DNA of 64,000 nt, from contig NC_030677.2 of assembly GCF_000004195.4 (NCBI RefSeq), forward strand, positions 64,442,222 through 64,506,221. The letters run 5' to 3'. Below the pieces are notes generated by a model. It had not been told where the DNA came from and did not search any database. It saw only the letters and a program-made list of their open reading frames with translations. Position 1 is the stretch's first letter, and the number at the start of each line of letters is the position of its first letter. The DNA is from Xenopus tropicalis. Lineage: Eukaryota; Chordata; Amphibia; Anura; Pipidae. Below, one piece after another: positions 56,640 through 64,000 of this stretch. The position numbers and the translations under genes are program-made.

Positions 56640-57060
56640 TACTTCTTTGTGTCAATGGAAACTTTGTCTGCTATAAATCCATTTGGGTGCTTCTGTATGC
56701 CACATAGTTTGGTAAATCTATGCATATCAGACATCAAACTGTTCAGTAGATCCCAGGCATTCATATTTACAATGTTTGATGTTGGTACATTACAATATGT
56801 GGTGTTTATAATGGGGAAAAAATGCAAGCTTTGTGACAATTTTTAGAAATTCCATAAAAACCACTATATTTAGCATAACTTTGTAATTTGTTTCCAGTAG
56901 AAAAGTGCATTTACCCATTTTGGTTTTGTCAGAATGTGCACTTTCAGAAAATATATGGCCTTCTAGGGTCTCCATACTGTTAGGAGGGTCTTTTGGCACA
57001 TAATGCACATATATGGTGTTTATATTGCAGCAGCCAGAGTGTCAGACAAGGTTACTCATT
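56640..57060. repeat. Diverged single copy of the 393-bp satellite monomer
   Basis: It shares the ordered phrases TATGCATATCAGACATCAAA, CTGTTCAGTAG, CCATAAAAACC, TTTGTCAGAATGTGCACTTT, AAAATATATGG and TTTTGGCACATAATGCAC with the tandem array at 61-64 kb. Identity is clearly lower than between array units. Confidence 0.75.
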
Positions 57061-57491
57061 TCAGATTCAGCAGAATGTGTAATTTTAAAAAATACTGTAT
57101 ATGGTTTCCTGGGGTAAACCTAATGTTCAAGGATTTTTGGCTCGAATCAAGTATGCCATATTTTGCTGTAGTAATTCGGTAATTTACTACTTTGAGTTTT
57201 TGATCTATAGAAGTCAGAAATCTCCATAAAACTATACATATCTCGTTTTGGCACATTTCAGAGACATGAGGCTTTCTGAATTAAGCTGATTTTTTGTTTA
57301 TGAAAAATAGCAATTATTTAATAAAATTAGCAATTTTCTTTTTTTGGTATTTAGAGCTTTACATTTTGTTTTAGAAGTGGAAATACACAAAAACTAAGAC
57401 AGATTTACAGTAGATAGTTCAAGATCTCTTGAAAGAAAAAAACAAAGTATTGTTTTCCTAGGTAAATACCCCCCACCCCCTCTGGAACTTA

Positions 57492-57874
57492 AGGTGGCCA
57501 TACACGAGCAGATCCGCTCGCTTGGCGATGTCGCCAAGCGAGCGGATCTTCCCCCGATATCCCCACCTACGGGTGGGCGATATCGGGGACCATTTAGGTA
57601 AAAAAAATAATAATCCGATCGTTTGGCCCTGGGGCCAGATGATCGGATTATGTGGGCGGCAATGGGGCAGTCGGATCGGGGACCGCATCAACGAGCCGAT
57701 GCGGTCCCCGATCCGACCAGATTTTCTAACCTGGCCGATCGAGATCTGGCCAATTTCAGGCCAGATATCGGTCGGCCAGGCCGATCTGCTCTCCCCATAC
57801 ACGGGCCGATTAGCTGCCGAATCGGTCCAAGGGACCGATATCGGCAGCTATAGTCGGCCCGTGTATGGCCACCT
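57492..57874. mobile_element. PIF/Harbinger-type polyhairpin MITE (383 bp)
   Basis: The ends AGGTGGCCATACAC and GTGTATGGCCACCT are perfect inverted repeats flanked by TTA (57489-57491 and 57875-57877). Six hairpins lie in series inside: 57511-57548 (18-bp perfect arms, TG loop), 57552-57588, 57609-57650, 57670-57717 (20-bp perfect arms), 57731-57779 (21-bp arms, two mismatches) and 57795-57869, which merges with the right terminus. Open frames of up to 118 codons in both directions are a by-product of the symmetry and GC content. Confidence 0.85.
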
Positions 57875-57932
57875 TTAGTGTTAATAGGAAAATGGTATTA
57901 TAGAGTCCAACTGAACTCTAAAGGGTTCTCAG

Positions 57933-58134
57933 CAGGGGCGGGCCGAGCCGACCAGGCGCCCTAAGCAACCCGGTCGGCTACCTCGCCCCTGCACCGCTAC
58001 TTCGTGGCGCGCGATTCGAAGCGGTGCGACGCAAAACTTAACTAGGGGTAGGCAGGAGAGGCTGCTGCCTGGCGCCCCCCAATCGTTGAGCCCTAGGCAG
58101 CTGCCTCTTCTGCCTACCCCTAGTTCCGGCCCTG
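57933..58134. mobile_element. hAT MITE, CAGGG family (202 bp)
   Basis: The ends are CAGGGGCGGGCC and CTAGTTCCGGCCCTG. Exact 8-bp duplications GTTCTCAG flank it (57925-57932 and 58135-58142). A TAGGGGTAGGCAGGAGAGGC block and its inverse TCTTCTGCCTACCCCTA are inside. It is GC- and CpG-rich. Confidence 0.9.
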
Positions 58135-58826
58135 GTTCTCAGTATGTAAATAAATGATCCAAATAGTGAGAAGAAGACACGTGAATGGCACACCAGAGAA
58201 TTAAGGTTCCATCAATAAAGCTTAACTTTTATACCTTAAAAAAACTGAAAAATCACTCCATAATTAAAATTATTATTAACCACCAGAATACTAAATCTTA
58301 TACTATAGCACAGTATGAAGTCAGCCTTATAATACCCTAAGTATATAACAATGACCAATCGTGACCAGTAATCACCTTATTACACCATGATGCCTACTAC
58401 CGTGCCTATGGTTAGGATTACCGCTAAACAAAATTACTGCTGACAAATTCTGAATCTCCATGTCACCTACTAATGAGTTACAACTACCTTGGTGCCCTAT
58501 GTATAAAATTACTAATAATTACATATTCTAGATCATTTAACAATGTGTGTTAGGTCACTGGTGCTAATATTTGCAAATTCTAAATTTCTGTTTACATTTC
58601 TGTGATTACATTTGCTAAGACATTGTGGCACCTACTTCTGAGTTGTAACTACCTCGGCACCTATGAGAAGATTACTGAAAATTACAGTTTTGAAAACTTT
58701 GTGTAGTGTAGTGCCTACCTACACCTGCAGGTAAGATTACTAATGATTGCAAATGCTAAGTCTCCAAAACACCTACTACAGAGTTATGCATACCTCAGTT
58801 ATAAGTTACTGATAACTACTGGTAAT

Positions 58827-59254
58827 TAGCCAGGCATTGTCTTGCTAAGAAATTCCGCATTTGGCCTTTGGCGCATTTTTTTGCAAAATGGCCTCAAAAA
58901 TTTGCGTAAAAAAGTCACAGTTGCATCAAAAAGATTGCAGTCGAGTCAAATACATTGCAGTTACATAGTTACATAGGGTTGAAAAAAGACCATCAAGTTC
59001 AACCCTTCCAAATAGCACACACAACCTATACTTATCAATCTATCACATACATAAACTATATATACAACCACTAATACTAACTGTAGATATTAGTATCACA
59101 ATAGCCTTGGATACTATGCTTGTTCAAGAACTCATCCATGCCCATGGGTTCCGATGCGTTTCCATAAAAAAATCTGCGGTCACAGCAAAAAAGTTTTTGC
59201 CACATTTTGCGTATTTTCCGGCGATGTGTAATGGGACAAATTAGGTAATTACTA
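58827..59254. mobile_element. hAT copy inserted in the tandem repeat
   Basis: It contains AGCCAGGCATTG near the left and ATTTTCCGGCGATGTGTAAT then GGGACAAATTAGGTAATTAC at the right, as in the TAGTGATGAGCGAAT family. The flanks CTGGTAAT (58819-58826) and CTGGTGAT (59255-59262) match at 7 of 8. The left terminal repeat seems partly deleted. Confidence 0.6.
58961..59142 (-). mobile_element. LINE/SINE 3' tail (L2/CR1-like), minus, inside hAT
   Basis: TTACATAGTTACATAGGGTT then GAAAAAAGACCATCAAGTTC, AACCCTTCC is a well-known vertebrate retroposon 3' tail. On the minus strand it ends in TATGTAACTATGTAA. It breaks the hAT copy in which it lies. The piece at 15.18-15.30 kb is from the same type of element. 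Confidence 0.6.
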
Positions 59255-59500
59255 CTGGTGATTACAATTTATAAATCACCATGGTGCCTACTAGTGAGTT
59301 GCGACTACCTTGGTGTCTATGGGTAAGATTAATGATACGTTTTTTAAAATCTTTGTGGCACCTACAACTAAATTACAGAAACAGCTGTGCCTGTGGCTTA
59401 GATTACTATTGACTTCAAATTGTAGTTCTCCAAGGCAAATAGCTCTACACAGAGTATCCCTCTTAGTTACACATTCTAAATCTCTGTGGCGCGATACAAC

Positions 59501-60158
59501 AGAGTTCAATTTTGATACTAAAATTTTGTGATAATGCGGATGCATACTGCTTTATCAAGGTGTATAATCTTTAAAAGAAAGCATCTCAATGGTTGCTAGT
59601 GGTTACTATACCAAGATCAAAATTACATGTGCTGAAGTTAGGTCACATCTGGATCTGCCTTTAGCTCTGAGCTGTTTATTTAGAAGTTTGTGGCTGCTGA
59701 TTCATTGGGAAAAAAAAAAAATCAAGGTTATTGTTAAAAAGCACCCATAAAATCAGTGTTGTAATCCTTCTGTAATGGATGAATAGTAATGTTTTTTTGT
59801 CAGATCTTGCCTTACTGTTACCGTTTATTTTGATGGAACTGAAGAGCTGTTCTACCCCCTCCCTCCCCCTTCCCTTCTTTTCTGTACCCACCTTTCCTTT
59901 CAAATAAAGACAAAGAATTGAAAAAAACAATACCCATAAGTACAAAGAAACACGAAAATGATTGAACTGCATATGGTATTTGTAAATAAGAAGTGAAGGT
60001 ATAGGTTATAAAAAAATCGCCCTCAACCATAGATTCATTGCAGTACTAAAGATTTTCTGCAACTAGAAAATGTTCTACCTTCTGTACCTCTGTAGGTATA
60101 CTGATCTGCTTGCCAGTAGGCTAAAGCATGAAAGCTTAGCTAGTATTCCTTATTAACT
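59501..60158. other. No recognised feature
   Basis: This is AT-rich DNA with A and T tracts. Nothing was recognised. Confidence 0.3.
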
Positions 60159-60415
60159 CTTTTACTGCCAAGCACGTATGGCATACGTGCTGGCAGTAAA
60201 AGGGCTTAAAAGCCAACGACGTGTCTCATACGTCGTTGGCGTTTAAGCGCTGCCCTCTGCAGCGGCGGCATGTGCCGCCGCTGCAGAGGGCTTCTAACAA
60301 TGACAGCCCCCCTGGGCAATGTGCCAGGGGGGCTGTCATCAGGGTCCTGCGAGCCGATCGCTCGCAGGACCCTCCAGGAAGCAGCAGACGCGATCGCATC
60401 GCGTCTGCTGCTTCC
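60159..60415. repeat. Six consecutive hairpins
   Basis: The stems in order are: 60159-60202 (CTTTTACTGCC... one-base bulge), 60204-60248 (GCCAACGACGT core), 60252-60291 (19-bp perfect arms, TG loop), 60301-60338 (15-bp perfect arms), 60341-60373 (13-bp perfect arms) and 60377-60415 (18-bp perfect arms, CGC loop). Almost no base lies outside a stem or loop. The block is GC-rich, in sharp contrast to both flanks. It resembles the polyhairpin design of the 57.5-kb element but without recognisable terminal repeats. Confidence 0.9.
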
Positions 60416-60499
60416 TGCTTCCTCCCTCTCCCCCAGCGCCGGCCCAAATGAGGAAGGAGGCGATCGGTCTTCAGGAACAGGTAAGGAGTTTTTTTTTTC

Positions 60500-60760
60500 T
60501 TGCATTTACACACTTTTACACACTTATACACACATTTACATACATTTATACACACTTACATACATTTACACACACTTACAGCACACATTTTAGCATTTTT
60601 TTATTTTTATTTTTTTTTCATTTTTCACACTTTTATACACTTATTTACACTCATATACACACTTACACACTATCACACAACTTTTACACATGTACACACA
60701 TGTATACACAAACACTTTGGTTTTTTTTTGTTTTGCTTTTTTTTTTTTTTTTTTTTCATT
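60500..60760. repeat. TACACA-rich and T-rich low-complexity tract
   Basis: Irregular repeats of TTTACACAC, CTTATACACAC and CATTTACATA run to about 60715. T runs follow at about 60721-60757. Confidence 0.85.
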
Positions 60761-60939
60761 TTACCACTTTGTTTTTATTTTCTTTTACCTAAAAACTGTT
60801 TATTTTGACAGCGTAACTATTGGATCAGATATTCTGGCCACTAATTACACTGTCATGTAACTTATTTTGTTGTTTCACTGATTTGCACAATTTTTGTGGT
60901 TTTATCACATTTTATCCCTATATAAGTATTCCTGATCTG

Positions 60940-63200
60940 TTTTTAGCGTAGCTTTGCCAGGTGTAACTTTGGTGTACAAAAATAACTTTACCTATTTTGA
61001 ATTCATCAGAATGTGTACTTTCCAAAAATATATGGTTTTCTGGGGGTCACTGTATAGTTAGGGGACGTTTTGGCACATAATACACTGACAGGGGGCTCTG
61101 TGTGCAAAAGCTGAGCTGGCAGGCGAGAAATCCTTATGCGCTATTTTCATTTAGGGTTCAGTACATACCGCAGACTTTGGTATATCTATGCATATTGGGC
61201 ATCAAACTGTTCAGTAGGCCTCTGGTGTTCTTATTTGGGGTGACTTGCCTTTGTACGCAAGAAATTGTGTGAGATAAATGCGGCAAATTGCAACATTTTT
61301 AGGCGATTTTCTGAAATGTCATAAAAACCGATAACTTTAGGAAAGCTTTGCGGCTTGGTACTTTGGTGTAGAAAGGACTCTTTACCCTTGTTGGATTTGT
61401 CAGAATGTGTACTTTCCAAAAATATATGGTTTTGTGGGGGTCACTGTATGGTTAGGGGAAGTTTTGGCACATAATACACTGACAGGGGGCTCTGTGTGCA
61501 AAAGCTGAGCTGGCAGGCGAGAAATCCTTATGCGCTATTTTCATTTAGGGTTCAGTACATACTGCAGACTTTGGTATATCTATGCATATTGGGCATCAAA
61601 CTGTTCAGTAGGCCTCTGGTGTTCCTATTTGGGGTGACTTGCCTTTGTACGCAAGAAATTGTGTGAGATAAATGCGACAAATTGCAACATTTTTAGGCAA
61701 TTTTCTGAAATGTCATAAAAACCAATAACTTTAGGAAAGCTCTGCAGATTGGTACTTTGGTGTAGAAAGGACTCTTTACCCTTGTTGGATTTGTCAGAAT
61801 GTGTACTTTCCAAAAATATATGGTTTTGTGGGGGATCTGTATAGTTAGGGGAAGTTTTGGCACATAATACACTGACAGGGGGCTCTGTGTGCAAAAGCTG
61901 AGCTGGCAGGCGAGAAATCCTTATGCGCTATTTTCATTTAGGGTTCAGTACATACCGCAGACTTTGGTATATCTATGCATATTGGGCATCAAACTGTTCA
62001 GTAGGCCTCTGGTGTTCCTATTTGGGGTGACTTGCCTTTGTACGCAAGAAATTGTGTGAGATAAATGCGGCAAATTGCAACATTTTTAGGCGATTTTCTG
62101 AAATGTCATAAAAACCGATAACTTTAGGAAAGCTTTGCGGCTTGGTACTTTGGTGTAGAAAGGACTCTTTACCTTTGTTGGATTTGTCAGAATGTGTACT
62201 TTCCAAAAATATATGGTTTTGTGGGGGTCTCTGTATAGTTAGGGGAAGTTTTGGCACATAATACACTGACAGGGGGCTCTGTGTGCAAAAGCTGAGCTGG
62301 CAGGCGAGAAATCCTTATGCGCTATTTTCATTTAGGGTTCAGTACATACCGCAGACTTTGGTATATCTATGCATATTGGGCATCAAACTGTTCAGTAGGC
62401 CTCTGGTGTTCCTATTTGGGGTGACTTGCCTTTGTACGCAAGAAATTGTGTGAGATAAATGCGACAAATTGCAACATTTTTAGGCGATTTTCTGAAATGT
62501 CATAAAAACCGATAACTTTAGGAAAGCTCTGCAGATTGGTACTTTGGTGTAGAAAGGACTCTTTACCCTTGTTGGATTTGTCAGAATGTGTACTTTCCAA
62601 AAATATATGGTTTTGTGGGGGATCTGTATAGTTAGGGGAAGTTTTGGCACATAATACACTGACAGGGGGCTCTGTGTGCAAAAGCTGAGCTGGCAGGCGA
62701 GAAATCCTTATGCGCTATTTTCATTTAGGGTTCAGTACATACCGCAGACTTTGGTATATCTATGCATATTGGGCATCAAACTGTTCAGTAGGCCTCTGGT
62801 GTTCCTATTTGGGGTGACTTGCCTTTGTACGCAAGAAATTGTGTGAGATAAATGCGAGAAATTGCAACATTTTTAGGCGATTTTCTGAAATGTCATAAAA
62901 ACCAATAACTTTAGGAAAGCTCTGCAGATTGGTACTTTGGTGTAGAAAGGACTCTTTACCCTTCTTGGATTTGTCAGAATGTGTACTTTCCAAAAATATA
63001 TGGTTTTGTGGGGGTCACTATATGGTTAGGGGAAGTTTTGGCACATAATACACTGACAGGGGGCTCTGTGTGCAAAAGCTGAGCTGGCAGGCGAGAAATC
63101 CTTATGCGCTATTTTCATTTTGGGTTCAGTACATACCGCAGACTTTGGTATATCTATGCATATTGGGCATCAAACTGTTCAGTAGACCTCTGGTGTTCCT
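60940..63200. repeat. Tandem satellite array, 393/394-bp unit
   Basis: The phrase GACAGGGGGCTCTGTGTGC occurs at 61087, 61481, 61874, 62268, 62661 and 63055, a spacing of 393-394 bp. GGGCATCAAACTGTTCAG occurs at 61197, 61591, 61984, 62378, 62771 and 63164. Units are nearly identical. Two subtypes alternate (GCGGCAAATTGC with TTTGCGGCTTGG, versus GCGACAAATTGC with CTCTGCAGATTGG). Recurring minus-strand open frames of 62-89 codons simply repeat with the unit. Confidence 0.93.
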
Positions 63201-64000
63201 TTTTGGGGTGATTTGTCTTTATCTGATCTTTATCAAGAAATTGTGAGAGATAAATGCGGCAAATTGCAACATTTTTATGCGATTTTCGAAATGTCATATA
63301 AATCTGCAAACTTAGGAAAGCTTTACAGCTTGGTACTTTGTAGCAATAAGAAATATTTACCCATTATAGATTCGGGGGGATGTGTATTTTCCAAAAATAT
63401 ATGGCTTTCTGGGGTGAATGTACTTTTTTGTAGCATTATCCCACATAAAGGATGTAAATGTGTTGATTTTGCAGGAGCTGAAATGATAGATCATATGGGG
63501 GTATGTTCCCATTGGGGCCCCTACATGCCACATACTTAGGTAAACCTATACATATTGGGCATCAAACTGTTCAGTGGACCCCTGGCGTTCAAATTTAGGG
63601 TGTTTTATCTTGGTACCTAACACTATGTGGGAGATAAGATGCTGCAAAGTGGAAGCTTTGAGGGGATTTTTGGAAATGTCATCAAAATTGCTAACTTTAG
63701 AAAAGCTGTGCGGCTTGGTACTTTGGAGTAGAAAGACATGGGTACCCATTTTAGATTCGGGGGAATGTGTACTTTCCAAAAATATATGACTTTCTGGGGT
63801 GAGCGTACTTTTTTGTAGCTTTATCCCACATATAATGATGTAAATGTGTTGATTTTGCATGAGCTGAAATGACAGAAATGACAGTATATATGGGGGTATG
63901 TTCACATTGGGGCCCCTACATGCCACATACTTAGGTAAACCTATACATATTGGGCATCAAACTGTTCAGTGGACCCCTGGCGTTCAAATTCAGGGTGTTT
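63201..64000. repeat. Diverged units of the same satellite, continuing past the window
   Basis: GGGCATCAAACTGTTCAG continues at 63557 and 63952 (spacings 393 and 395), but these units carry another variant: GTGTTGATTTTGCAGGAGC, TGGGGCCCCTACATGCCACA and CAGTGGACCCCTGGCGTTC. The array therefore changes subfamily at about 63.2 kb and is cut by the window edge. Confidence 0.85.

Larger units (their letters stand above)
58385..59500. repeat. Degenerate tandem repeat, unit about 70-80 bp
   Basis: A phrase like CACCTACTACTGAGTT-GCAACTACCTTGG-TGCCTATGGGTAAGATTACTAATGATTAC-AAATTCTAAATCTC recurs at about 58390, 58464, 58629, 58770, 59286, 59355 and 59488. Units have diverged considerably in sequence and length. 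The array is interrupted at 58827-59254 by an inserted element. Confidence 0.65.

Noticed and set aside
57458..57878. Open frames of 114-118 codons on both strands
   Set aside because: Both are produced by the GC-rich symmetric hairpins of the TTA-flanked MITE. Similar peptides appear on both strands because of palindromy.
60252..60415. Hairpins as Rho-independent terminators
   Set aside because: The window is vertebrate DNA; the stems are in series and lack the bacterial context.
60206..60808. Several overlapping open frames up to 157 codons
   Set aside because: They read through serial hairpins and then the TACACA/T-rich tract, giving low-complexity peptides.

Overview
This window looks like non-coding amphibian DNA, almost certainly from a clawed frog (Xenopus; I cannot separate X. 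tropicalis from X. laevis). The evidence is the repeat content. There are many short DNA transposons with TTAAAGG termini of the T2/Kolobok type, at least eight copies of a MITE opening ACAGGTATGGGATCC, a hAT-type family opening TAGTGATGAGCGAAT, and elements opening GGGCAGATTTACTAA, AAGGCTGATGCCACAC or AGGTGGCCATACAC, all of which I recall as common in Xenopus. I found no convincing exon, tRNA, rRNA, CRISPR array or complete transposon gene on either strand. Open frames are short, start at random and fall in repeats. The longest (about 244 codons near 39.5-40.2 kb) is produced by a minisatellite. The window is best read as a large intron or intergenic stretch that has collected transposons.

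Layout. 0-11 kb: T2-like ends and one full 511-bp T2 element, a palindromic 147-bp MITE, and two LTR-like relics (about 4.9-5.4 kb, minus; about 9.23-9.91 kb, plus). 11-16 kb: three ACAGGTATGGG copies, a 439-bp hAT element with a perfect 8-bp target duplication, a PIF/Harbinger-type MITE flanked by TTA, and a LINE/SINE tail. 16-25 kb: a hairpin element, an interrupted hAT copy with LTR-like sequence, two more ACAGGTATGGG copies and a T2 copy. 25-31 kb: a 260-bp hAT copy, a rearranged MITE, two very long inverted repeats separated by (TA)n, and a long element opening with CTCGAGTATAAGCC. 31-49 kb: a GC-rich hAT element, a T2 element split by another MITE, a hAT element carrying about 18 copies of a 19-21 bp repeat, and further copies of the families above. 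49-59.5 kb: T2 split by hAT, a polyhairpin PIF-type element, and a three-level nest. 60.1-64 kb: six back-to-back hairpins, a TACACA-rich stretch, and a 393/394-bp tandem array that runs off the window end.

There are no genes to place in a pathway. The value of the window lies in transposon structure: exact target duplications that assign superfamilies, nested insertions that give a relative order, and unusual palindromic or tandem architectures. Family names rest on sequence recall plus visible termini and target duplications; no database was searched.
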